From Choristoneura fumiferana (lineage: Eukaryota; Arthropoda; Insecta; Lepidoptera; Tortricidae): a DNA stretch of 64,000 bases. The notes beneath the pieces are model-generated. The model saw only the letters and a program-made list of their open reading frames with translations. It searched no databases and was not told the origin of the DNA. How positions within the stretch are numbered: the stretch's first letter is position 1; the number at the start of each line of letters is the position of its first letter. Made by a program: the position numbers and the translations under genes. The stretch covers positions 18,284,394 through 18,348,393 of the forward strand of contig NC_133494.1 in the NCBI RefSeq assembly GCF_025370935.1, in the 5' to 3' direction. This document shows, one piece after another, positions 39,845-48,969 of this stretch.

Positions 39845-40139
39845 ATGAACTAAAAGAATTTCCTTGCTCACCCGCGACCTTAGGTGAGTCTAACATCTGG
39901 TAGCATGGTGTACGGTTGTGTGACTCTGAAGATGAGCACTGGTTGAGTTCGAAACGCGTAAGTGTGGTGTGGTGGTGGTGATAGATGGGTTTGTGTGATT
40001 TGTGTGTGTTCTTACAGTGTGGAGGTGGAACTGCATGAACACGCATATTTTGCCTAAGCTTAACTATGTATACTTAGGTGAGCAAGGATTTTTTTTTAGC
40101 TCGTTGATATGGACCTGCGCAATACTTTGATTCAATAAA
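39845..40139 (+). mobile_element. Foldback element FB3, copy with 14-bp target duplication
   Basis: TTGCTCACC...GGTGAGCAAGG mark the arms. The core reads CTCTGAAGATGAGCACTGGT TGAGTTCGAAACGCGTAAG: CTGAAGA, a hairpin GAGCAC-TGGTT-GAGTTC, then GAAAC-GC-GT. GTGGTGTGGTGGTGGTGATA follows. The 3' part is TAGCTCGTTGATATGGACCT GCGCAATACTTTG. It is flanked by TTCTTTATTAACCA (39831-39844 and 40140-40153). Confidence 0.85.
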
Positions 40140-40343
40140 TTCTTTATTAACCATTAAAGATTGATAATTAAATTAATTAATCAACGGCGTATCCGTAAGA
40201 TTTAATTAAGTTTCATGTTAGGCGGACAATTAATTTGGGATTGGCCGGTAATTAAATCAAGGCATCGCCGAAAGGCAATCATTGTATTTAGTAACAGCCT
40301 GTCTGTCAGGGCTGTCGGAAACAGAAATGCTTTAATTAAATTT

Positions 40344-40617
40344 TGCAGGTGGTAGGACCTTGTGCAAGGTCCGCCCGGATTGCTACCACCATCTTGCTCG
40401 CTAATCCTGCCGTGAAGCAGCAGTGCTTGCACTGTTGTGTTTCGGCGTGGAGAGTAAGACAGCCGGTGAAATTACTGGCACTTGAGGTATCCCATCTTAG
40501 GCCTCTAGGTTGGCAACGCATCTGCAATTCCCCTGGTTTGCAGATGTCTATGGGCGGTGGTGATCTCTTACCATCAGGAGACCCACTTGCTCGTTTGCCA
40601 ACCAGTCGTATATAAAA
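40344..40617 (+). mobile_element. Repeat-D, complete-looking copy
   Basis: Runs from GCAGGTGGTAGGACCTTGTG CAAGG to CACTTGCTCGTTTGCCAACC AGTCGTATATAAAA. Confidence 0.85.
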
Positions 40618-41027
40618 AATATATATATTGTTTTGATAACCCTTAAAACGCCGCTAGAACTAAAGGTTTTCCCTACCTATCTAAATACCTAGTTCCCATA
40701 GATAAAGTGGCTCTATTAGCGGTGTAGACTTCGCAAAATTTTCAAAATGGCTGAAATATATGGTATTTTTCATTTCTTTAACCTGATGGGTGCCATAAAT
40801 AAAATCAAAAACCGAACAACGGCCAAGTCAACAAAAACAATATAAAGTATTTACTTATCGAACTTTTTCGAATCACTAATTATTTAATAAATACAGAAAG
40901 CCTATTGAGCAAAAAAGCCAGATGTCCGCCGTATGTACATCTGCTTGACATAACTGGAAGCAGCTGAAACGGAGACGCTTCGCTCGCGCTTCGCACTGGG
41001 TTGATAAATTTATCATCCATGATCACC
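40618..41027. other. No recognisable feature
   Basis: Unclassified sequence. Confidence 0.4.
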
Positions 41028-41100
41028 ATTCTAGCCTAGCCTATATACGTCTCACTGCTGGGTAGAGGTCTCTCGGAAAGCGAGCTGTAGTAAGGTACCA
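41028..41100 (-). mobile_element. SINE-C fragment
   Basis: TAGCCTAGCCTATATACGTC TCACTGCTGGGTAGAGGTCT C corresponds to the 3' end of the family on the minus strand. Confidence 0.7.
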
Positions 41101-41522
41101 CTTTCGAACTTATTTTTAAAAAAAAAACACGGGATATTTTAAAAATATATATTTTACCTCGAGGACAAATTTTTAATTCCTAAAACCTAAAACAAGACTA
41201 GAATAAGCATAAATCTAACAAAGCAAATCATTATAACTCAGTTGGTTTTTGAAATAATATCACAGAACAAGGAAAACTTTAAAATAAAAAAAAAATGCGA
41301 AAAATTTAACATCAAAATTATTTTTGCTCACATTATTTAAACGAATTTTCGTCGAAACGACACGTTATGTAAACGCCGTCTCAATCTCAATTTATAAGCG
41401 TTCAAATTTTCTATTTGATATAAATTGCTTTTTCAGCAGGTTTTCCTTTTGGAGTAGCATGTAATTTCTATTCAATCATGTAACATTATTACGCTATACA
41501 GCGAGAAATCATTTTTCATAAC
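41101..41522. other. No recognisable feature
   Basis: AT-rich unclassified sequence. Confidence 0.4.
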
Positions 41523-41535
41523 ATTATATTTTTTA

Positions 41536-41782
41536 TTAAATATAATGACCAGGATAACTCACGTCTTAAATCGAGTTTAGCTCGACATGTTTGTTTGTGA
41601 GTCGCGCGAGCAGAGCAGCGGCGCGCAGTGCGCGTGTTGCAGCAGCCGCTGAGTCGCGTTGCTCCGAAGACGAAGGGCTACGGATTAGCCCGAAACATGT
41701 CGAGCTAAACTCGATTTAAGACGTGAGTTATCCGGGTCATTATATTTAATATGAGTGAATCTCACGGTAGTTCATGTTCAAA
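41536..41782 (+). mobile_element. Foldback element FB1, most complete copy
   Basis: Inverted arms of about 60 bp plus an inner GC-rich inverted pair (GAGCAGCGGCGCGC.../...GCAGCAGCCGCTGAGTCGCG). The core on the plus strand is CCGAAGACGAA, the hairpin GGGCTA-CGGAT-TAGCCC, then GAAAC-AT-GTC-GAG. The 3' motif is ATGAGTGAATCTCACGGTAG TTCATGTTC. The 13-bp target duplication is ATTATATTTTTTA (41523-41535 and 41783-41795). Confidence 0.9.
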
Positions 41783-41874
41783 ATTATATTTTTTACATTA
41801 TTGTGAAAAAAAAACTTATCTCGTTAGTCTAAAATAATTACCTATCTATCAATCTAATACCTTTAAACGAGCAA

Positions 41875-42048
41875 TTCTTGTATATATATTTCGGGGATCT
41901 CGGAAACGGCTGCAAAGATTTCGATGAAATTTGGTATGTATGGGTTTGCGGGGATGAAAAGTCGATCTAGCTAGCTTGGGGGATCTCTGGGGAAACGCTG
42001 GTTACCGAGTTTTAGCCGGAGCGGAGCTCGGTCGCCCAGGTACTGTTA
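41875..42048 (+). repeat. Interspersed repeat, second copy of 20430-20606
   Basis: GATTTCGATGAAATTTGGTA TGTATGG, then GGAAACGCTGGTTACCGAGT TTTAGCCGGAGCGGAGCTCG GTCGCCCAGGTACT. Confidence 0.7.
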
Positions 42049-42231
42049 ATTTATGTTACATTTGAGAAAGGTGGTTTTTGCATCAAAACAAATTATGTGC
42101 CATACAGATGTAACTGTCTTGCACGTGTGATAGCACAATAGCAAGGTAAAAGGTTGTAATTCAGAAATAATAAATTATCAGAAAAAATACACACGAAAAC
42201 TTAGTTTGGAAAAAGATTAATAGTTCTGTTC

Positions 42232-42360
42232 CCTAAAGTCAAAGTCAAAGTAAAAGTCAAAGTGATTTATTTGCAAACATTGTAACTGATTACAGTGGTG
42301 GTAACAAATATAAGGTAAGTATCAAAATGCTATGTTTTGCCTGCAAGCATACAAAATTCA
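42232..42360 (-). mobile_element. LINE 3' end with (GTCAAA)n tail
   Basis: CAAAGTCAAAGTAAAAGTCA AAGTGATTTATTTGCAAACA; on the minus strand this is AATAAAT-like sequence followed by a (TTTGAC)n tail, as on many lepidopteran LINEs. 59195-59310 shows a comparable tail in plus orientation. Confidence 0.65.
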
Positions 42361-42922
42361 ATTTGTTATAAAATTACATATTATATTGTTATTCTATTAT
42401 CAAACACAAATATTAATCCATTAAAGAAACTGGTTTCGAATAATTTGGTTTCGAAAGTGGCCGAATGGCAAAAACCGTGTCCTAAAAATCACAACTTCTA
42501 AGAATCTAACGAGCGCTACGAAAACAACATTTTAGCCTTCGAGAAATGAAAAATACGGCCTCATTTCTCCATATTCTGAGACGCAAGCACTAAAGTGTAT
42601 TCCTGGATGTTGACGGGTATGTTCAAAATTGCGGTTGGCTCGTTATGACGAAAATATGCGAGAACTTACTTACAGGGTTTTACCGAGGGGCCGGTTGTTA
42701 ACGAGGAAAATATGGATACTTTACGTTCAGAATTTATAAAATGGCTGTAAAATTGTGTTATTGCAAATAACTGGAGACATTAGGTACAAGGCGTAAGGGA
42801 ATAAAATGACGTTTTATTTGGTACTAGCTGTAAAATATTTATTATATTTCTGTGAAAAGTGCAAAAGCATGATGGGTACTCGACCTGAAATGTATATTTC
42901 AGAATCAAATTATTTTTTATTT
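42361..42922. other. No recognisable feature
   Basis: Unclassified sequence. Confidence 0.4.
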
Positions 42923-43390
42923 TTAACCCCCGATGCAAAAAGAGGGGTGTTATAAGTTTGACCGCTATGTGTGTCTGTGTGTGTGTCTCTCTGTCTGTGG
43001 CACCGTAGCTCTTAAACCGATGGACCGATTTGAATGCGGTTTTTTGATTTGAAAGCAGGTTTTATAGCGATGGTTCTTAGACATGTTCACTTTTTGATGG
43101 TTAGGTTAGGTTATTATTTATGACGGTGGAAGCATTCTACACTTTCACTGTATATATAGTGTTTAGTTTTAGTATTGAACCCCCGACGCAAAAAGAGTGG
43201 TGTTATATGTGTGTCTGTGTGTGTGTCTGTCTGTGGCACCGTAGCTCTTAAACGGGTGGACCGATTTGAATGCGTTTTTTTATTTGATAGAAGGTTTTCT
43301 AGCGACGGTTGTGTGTTTGGTTGTGTGGTTGTTTTATCAAAATCGGTTCACTCGTTTTTGAGATATTGAGCTTTGAAGTGACAAAGTAAG
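42923..43390 (+). repeat. Two RP2 copies in tandem
   Basis: The first starts AACCCCCGATGCAAAAAGAG (42926) and the second AACCCCCGACGCAAAAAGAG (43178). Both carry GTGTGTCTGTGTGTGTGTCT and GGCACCGTAGCTCTTAAAC. The first ends early, before the GAGATATTGA segment. Confidence 0.75.
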
Positions 43391-43629
43391 GACTCTTTTT
43401 TCTTTAATTTTATACTGTAGTTGTTAAGTATTTTATTTGTAATTATTTTATTTAAATAAATGTTAAAAATGTTAAACATGTAAAAGAATGTAGATACATT
43501 ATTTAGTTAGATAAAAGTACTATATTCTACTACCCACACTAAAAACTACTACTTAACTAGTCAAAATCTTTTAATCATTCAGACCTATGTGATGATGACA
43601 ATATACATCACCGCAATTCAAATTCGAAC

Positions 43630-43860
43630 CCGCTACTCTGAGTTTTTCGAAAATCATGTGCGAAATTTCATTTTTACCACGAGGTTTTCTTACGTTGAAG
43701 GAAAACAATCATAAGATAACCTGCAAAAAACTGCGAAAAAATTCAATGGTGTGTGTGAATTTCCGAGTCCGCGGCAGCGTGGGAACTACAGCCAAGCCCT
43801 CTCATTCTGAGAGGAGGCCTGTGCCGTGCACCAGGAGTGTAGTAGGCTGAGATGTGTGAC
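43630..43860 (+). mobile_element. SINE-C, headless
   Basis: CTCTGAGTTTTTCGAAAATC ATGTGCGAAATTTCATTT to CTCTCATTCTGAGAGGAGGC CTGTGCCGTGCACCAGGAGT GTAGTAGGCTGAGATG; the tRNA-like head is missing. Confidence 0.8.
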
Positions 43861-44499
43861 GTCAACACTTAAAATACCACAGTTAAAGACAACTACGTAA
43901 GTTACGTAAAGGCTGACCAGGAACCGATACCTACCAATCACATTTACAACGGTGTCGATGATGTTATTTAAGGGAGTATTTTCCAACCCCTCAGACTTTT
44001 TCTATGACAAATACTTTTATATATGTATTGTGAATTATTTTCCTTCCGAGGCTATGGATAATCTTCAGCATTTTAATGCACCAAACGCAAAATACCACTT
44101 TGAAATACCACGCGCAAACAACGTTAAACTTTGACAGCAATAGACAGATGACATTTGAATTTAGTGTTACCAGTGTAAGAAATTAGTTTTATTGTTTTTT
44201 CGCAATATGACGAGATTTTTTATAATTCTGGTCAGCCTTTAAGTTAGTCCGTTACTTACAGCTAACCTAACAAACAAACTAACTAAGTATAAAGGCAATC
44301 TCGAAAAGTGCTTTGTCACTCGACTCGGAGACTACATTTACTTATTGTAAGGTACTCTTGAAAAGGGCAACAAAAATACGAAGAAAATCATTAGTTAAGA
44401 GATAAAGACTTGTCAAGAAACAAGCGGTAGCGGGTAAGTTTGTGTATGTAGTAGCTACATGTACTAATAAGTATTAGAAAGAATTTAAGAACAAGAATA

Positions 44500-44655
44500 A
44501 AACTAGCGGACCCAGGACTGGGCCGAAGCCTGTATCTCGGGGCCCTGTGATTCCCAATCTGAATTCGGCACGTGTGGAAACCAGAACCCAAGCCCTCTCA
44601 TTTTGAGAAAAGGGCTGAGCCCAGCGTGGGACGTGTAAAGGCTGGGATCATCTAG
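44500..44655 (+). mobile_element. SINE-C 3' half
   Basis: TTCCCAATCTGAATTCGGCA...CCCTCTCATTTTGAGAAAAG GGCTGAGCCCAGCGTGGGAC GTGTAAAGGCTGGGATCAT. Confidence 0.75.
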
Positions 44656-44664
44656 AAAATAACT

Positions 44665-45096
44665 GGCCCTATACTGCGAAGTGCGAAATTAGAACTTTGT
44701 ATCTTGCCGTCCCGCTTACGCTTACATTCTTTAACACGAAAGTAAGAGGGACGGTACGACACGAACTTCAATTTTCAGATTTCGTAGTAGCCCCCCCTGA
44801 TTTCGATATGGCCCAACCCGACAAATATCAACTCGCATAAATCTCTTGACTTGTTTACTTCAGTTCCACATAAACGTGACATCGGAGGGTCTATTTTGTC
44901 ACCATTCCAGAAAAAGAGGAGATTCTTTGCTAAGCAACGACCCTGGTTAGTATAAAAACAAAAGCAGGGGGGCGACTACGAGATTCGAAAATCGAAGTTC
45001 ATATCGTGCCAGCCCCTCACTCTCGTATTAAGTAATATAAGAATCCGCGGGACGGCAAGATATGAAGTTAAAATTTTGCACACGTAATATAGGGCC
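44665..45096. mobile_element. Long inverted pair, 432 bp
   Basis: Two copies of one sequence face each other: GGCCCTATACTGCGAAGTGC...ATCTTGCCGTCCCGC...GTAGTAGCCCCCCC at 44665-44798, and the inverse (GGGGGCGACTACGAG...GCGGGACGGCAAGATATGAA...ATATAGGGCC) at 44966-45096. Either one foldback element with arms of about 130 bp or two nested MITEs. The arms are diverged. A shorter relative is at 54049-54157. Confidence 0.75.
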
Positions 45097-45164
45097 TAAC
45101 TATTTCTGTGTCTCCAGTGTAAACTAGTATAACTCGACTTGAAGCAATATACCTCGTGTTTTTT

Positions 45165-45485
45165 AACCGTCGACGCAGCAAGAGTGTTATAAGTTTAATG
45201 CCAATATCTGTCTGTCTGTGACATGTCGTACCTTTCAAAATTATGGACCGATTTTGATGCGGATTTTTAAAGTGAAAGCGAGTTTTGTTGCTGTGGTTCT
45301 TAGCTACCTATATTGGTTAGCTGTTTTTAACCCCCACTAAACGGGTAAACCGATTTGAATGCGGTTTTTTTTATTTGAAAGCAGGTTTTCCAGCAATGGT
45401 TCTTAAAGATGTTTTATCTAAATCGGTTCTGCCGTTTTTGAGATATTGAACTTTAAAGTGACAAAGTCGGGGGTTGTCCAACTTG
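45165..45485 (+). repeat. RP2 repeat, compound copy
   Basis: AACCGTCGACGCAGCAAGAG TGTTATAAGTTTAATG starts a diverged copy; a second partial copy begins near 45326 (TTTTAACCCCCACTAAACGG) and continues to AAGTGACAAAGTCGGGGGTT G. Confidence 0.65.
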
Positions 45486-45689
45486 TTGTTGGTTAGATTG
45501 TTGAGATATTAAAAAAGCTCTTACCACAAAATTAACAATTTTTATGTGTGAACTTTATGTATATTATTTCAAGGTTCAATTTTGTTGAGGTATTGATATG
45601 TGATACGAGGTTTTTTAAAGTAGTGACGACAAATAAAGTACTTAAGTTAATCAATACTTAGTGTATTTATTTATATGTTATAAACCTAT

Positions 45690-45860
45690 TCCTTTCATCT
45701 CACTGTGCATAAATTACTGTTCGCCTATCTTTAAGTTTTCCTTTCCTGTTTAGGTTAGCCTGAAAGATCCCTTTTAGCGATAAGTTCGTCTTTGTACTCT
45801 TTTGTGTTGTTGTTTTCTTTTTGTATTATTTTTGTGTTTTATGTACAATAAGCAATTAGT
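45690..45860 (+). mobile_element. LINE 3' UTR (same family as 2037-2472)
   Basis: AAAGATCCCTTTTAGCGATA AGTTCGTCTTTGTACTC...TATGTACAATAAGCAATTAG. The ORF2 end is not preserved. Confidence 0.65.
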
Positions 45861-46059
45861 AAACAAAACGTCTTCGTTTTGAAAAATTGAACAAGCTGGT
45901 AACCTTCAAATAAATCTGTCGTAAGGCAGGCGGATTTAATCTTACCTGTGCGCCAACTAGTTATTTATTACTAGCTAATATAGTGTTCCTTAAGCTTAGA
46001 GTATTAAACCTACCGGAGTTGTCGCGTGCACTACTCGTAGTTTCTTTGCAAATAAACTT

Positions 46060-46165
46060 GATTATAAATAATTTATTGAATCAGGCGTTACGATGCCTAG
46101 GTCCATATGAATGATCTAAAACCCGAGTGAGCAAAGTAATTGTTTTAGTTCACTAAACTTGGTTT
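46060..46165. mobile_element. FB3 end fragment
   Basis: AATTTATTGAATCAGGCGTT ACGATGCC...GAGTGAGCAAAGTAATTGTT TTAGTTCACTAAAC contains the FB3 TIR motif and its neighbour. Confidence 0.55.
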
Positions 46166-46344
46166 TGACATGAGGTTTCGTTTTGACAAAGTCCATATTA
46201 AGCGAGACTCACGAGGCAGCCGTTTTTAGTTCGATTTCAAATTTTTGTCAAAGAATATTGTGTATACGCTTTAGGCTGCCTTGTCAATTGGCTCTCGTAA
46301 TGTGAACTGAGAGAGATGATTCTAGTACAGTTCTCGACATACAG

Positions 46345-46600
46345 GCCCAGGTGGATTGGAAACTTCACAAACCTATTAAACTTCTACGCAGGTGCGGGTT
46401 TCCTAACGATATAATTTTTACCGTCAAATTCATGGTAAATTTGTAATGCGTAGAGATTTCTTCACGATTTATAATATTCTGCAAAGCACATAGTGTATTA
46501 ATATAATTTTGCACATGTTTTTTAAAAACACAGACGTCATGCGCGTCCGTGTTCAAACCCACGACGCTTGAATTCAAAACACTAGGATTCCACGATTTTG
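46345..46600 (-). mobile_element. SINE-C, old copy with insertions
   Basis: GTGGATTGGAAACTTCACAA ACCTATTAAACTTC...CCGTGTTCAAACCCACGACG CTTGAATTC...ACTAGGATTCCACG. About 80 bp are added in the middle. Confidence 0.7.
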
Positions 46601-46601
46601 C

Positions 46602-46789
46602 TTTAACCCATTCATTGCCGAGCGTCAGATTACGCACTTTGCCGCGATTCCAACGCTTCTGCAGAACAAACGCCCATCGGCGTCAGCGGCATACAGGGAA
46701 AGCTAAATTTGACGCCCATCGGCGTCAGTGGCATTACATGAGGGTCCACCAAGATACCGATGGGCGTCAACGGCACTGAATGGGTTAAA
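46602..46789. mobile_element. MITE with nested GACGCC-GGCGTC palindromes
   Basis: TTTAACCCATTCATTGCCG at the left is answered by CGGCACTGAATGGGTTAAA at the right. Inside are three copies of ACGCCCATCGGCGTCA (one inverted, GATGGGCGTC), each itself a short palindrome. The repeated minus-strand peptide MPLTPMGV arises from this and is not a protein. Confidence 0.82.
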
Positions 46790-47119
46790 CAAGTGTCAGG
46801 TATCCTACAAGTAAAAAAAAAGTCAAGTACCGACATGACTTTACATACACGGTCTCTCTCACACTTACAAGTACGCTTGACTTGAGGTTGGTTTGATGCT
46901 CTAAGATGCTCTGTAAGCGCCATTAACTAGATGCCTCAGGCAAGTTTGCAACTAATCTCGGTTTAAGGTTAATCCAGCATTTAGGGGGTGATTGAATAGT
47001 ACGCCACGTCTCAATCCAGAGCCGTAATAGCCTGAGTTTGGATAAAGCGAACAATCTAGTTAATCATTGATTAATCTATTTGATTATGTTAATCTAGTGT
47101 GAGTTTAATCGTGATTAGG

Positions 47120-47230
47120 TGAGTTGTTACAGTCATAATTAACCACCACGGATGACTGACGCATTTCGAACTTAATCAGAGTTCATCCTCAGAGCAACAC
47201 ACCCGATTATGAGTATTACTGAAACCTTTA
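47120..47230 (-). mobile_element. FB3 core fragment
   Basis: TTAACCACCACGGATGACTG ACGCATTTCGAACTTAATCA GAGTTCATCCTCAGAG is the reverse complement of the FB3 core: CTGAGGATGAACTCTGATTA AGTTCGAAATGCGTCAG. It keeps the hairpin, GAAA and GCGTC in the same order. Confidence 0.65.
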
Positions 47231-48039
47231 CTTATGTAATTAAAAATCTTTTAAGGATTTGCTTCATAAATAAACATTTTATAATTTTAGTTCAGACACA
47301 GATGATACCTAACATACCTATACTCGTATATATAGCATAAATGTTTAGGGAAGGACATTTACTTTTTTTCATACATTTTTTTAACTAAGTTAACACTAAA
47401 TTAAATCTAACTAAATAACCTAACCATAAAAAATATTTTTAATAAAAGCTTTTATTGCTGACTGTACTTTTTGTTGACTGTACTTTTCAATTTCAATTTC
47501 AATTCGATGCTATTAACCGTTAAAGAGTTCTGTCCTCCGAAGACGATCCAGACCAGGATGTCACTACTAGATTATTGTATTGTCACGCGATTTACATAAG
47601 AATTCCAAATTTCCAGTCAATCTGACTACTGGAAGTTGGTCAAATTTAACTTGCAAGATTTGATTACAGACAGACAGACAACGGGACAGGTGAAACTGAA
47701 TAAAAGCTTGTAAAAAATGCAACAGGCAAGCACTTAGATAATATAAAACAGCAGCATTCTCCCGTTGAATTGCGATGGCAATTCATTTACCCCCTTATTC
47801 ATAAACGACAATCAAACCTATTTTAGTTAAAATGCCGCTAAAATTCGTTTGTCCTTATCTGTCACTTGGACATTTGTATTTGTTAGAAAGGGACAAAGCA
47901 TTTGTTAGTTAACATAGGCTTGTTAAGTTTTATGAATAAGGGGGTTAGAGAATAGCTGCCAGCCCTTAGTTTCTGTTGGTATGGACCAGGCAATATAACG
48001 AGCACTTCTAATAAGTTTGTGTTTAATTCTATTTAAATA
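47231..48039. other. No recognisable feature
   Basis: Unclassified. CCCCCTTATTCATAAACGAC AATCAAACC (47790) and TTTATGAATAAGGGGGTT (47928) form the ends of a 155-bp TIR-like unit, possibly another MITE. Confidence 0.45.
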
Positions 48040-48185
48040 CTAGCTGTTGCCCGTGGCTTCAACCCCGTTGTAATTTTTCTTTCATTAAAACCTCTTGAAA
48101 ATAAAGATCACAACAAAAAAAGAATTAGTGAAATCGGCCCAGGCGTTCCCGAGTTTTGCGCTTAGCAACACATTTCACGATTAAT
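48040..48185 (-). mobile_element. Helitron 3' end
   Basis: CTAGCTGTTGCCCGTGGCTT CAACCCCGTTG at 48040; the hairpin is decayed. ATCGGCCCAGGCGTTCCCGA G follows, as in other lepidopteran Helitrons. Confidence 0.65.
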
Positions 48186-48663
48186 TTTTATTTATGGGCC
48201 AATTTTTAATTTGTTGTCTATATTTTTTTTTCTCAGATTTCAATGCAGTTTGGTGAATTGGTAAAGTTGCTTATTCTGACTATGGTAAGCCCAATTTCAC
48301 ACTATGCCCTACAAATTTTTCCATTGTGTTACACAAAATGTATGGAAATTTCGTACCTAAACTGAAAATTTAGTATAAAATAAGGAACCAACTCAAAATG
48401 AAAAAAAAACGACAGCGAAATAAAAAATGGCCCTTATATAGTTAGAATAGATAGATATATTAATAATAATAATACTATGGAGACACTACGCTTGCGTTCT
48501 GTCTATTCTAGTCAGAAACCATCATGTTCGTAGCCATTTTAGTTCTAATTTGGCCATCAAAGAAGGAACTTTGTGGCATTGATCAACTACGATAAAAATA
48601 CCAAGCAACATTTGCTGTTAAACTGCCGAAATATTTTGGGTAAATTATAAGATACCTTTTATT
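48186..48663. other. No recognisable feature
   Basis: Unclassified sequence. Confidence 0.35.
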
Positions 48664-48910
48664 AGGGTTCCGTAGTCAACTAGGAACCCTTATAGTTTCG
48701 CCATGTCTGTCCGTCTGTCTGTCTGTCCGCGGCTAAGCTCAGATACCGTTAGTACTAAAAAGCTGTAATTGGGCACGAATATACATATTAGTCACATAAT
48801 TTTTTTAGGGTACCTCCCACAGACGTAAAGTGGGGGTGATTTTTTTTCTCGACTAACCCTATAGTGTGGGGTATCGTTGCATAGGTATTTTAAAACCATT
48901 GCGAGATTGA
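48664..48910 (-). repeat. RP1 fragment next to the satellite
   Basis: TTAGGGTTCCGTAGTCAACT AGGAACCC...CCATGTCTGTCCGTCTGTCT...ACCTCCCACAGACGTAAAGT GGGGG, ending TTTTAAAACCATTGCGA, 60 bp before the satellite array. Confidence 0.75.
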
Positions 48911-48969
48911 CAGAACTATTTGTCGCTATGTGGTGCCATCGCTCGTAAGAGCAAACTTTTACATCCTTC

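Noticed and set aside
46549..46923. Overlapping frames with histidine/arginine or MPLTPMGV repeats
   Set aside because: Produced by nested palindromes in the MITE 46602-46789.
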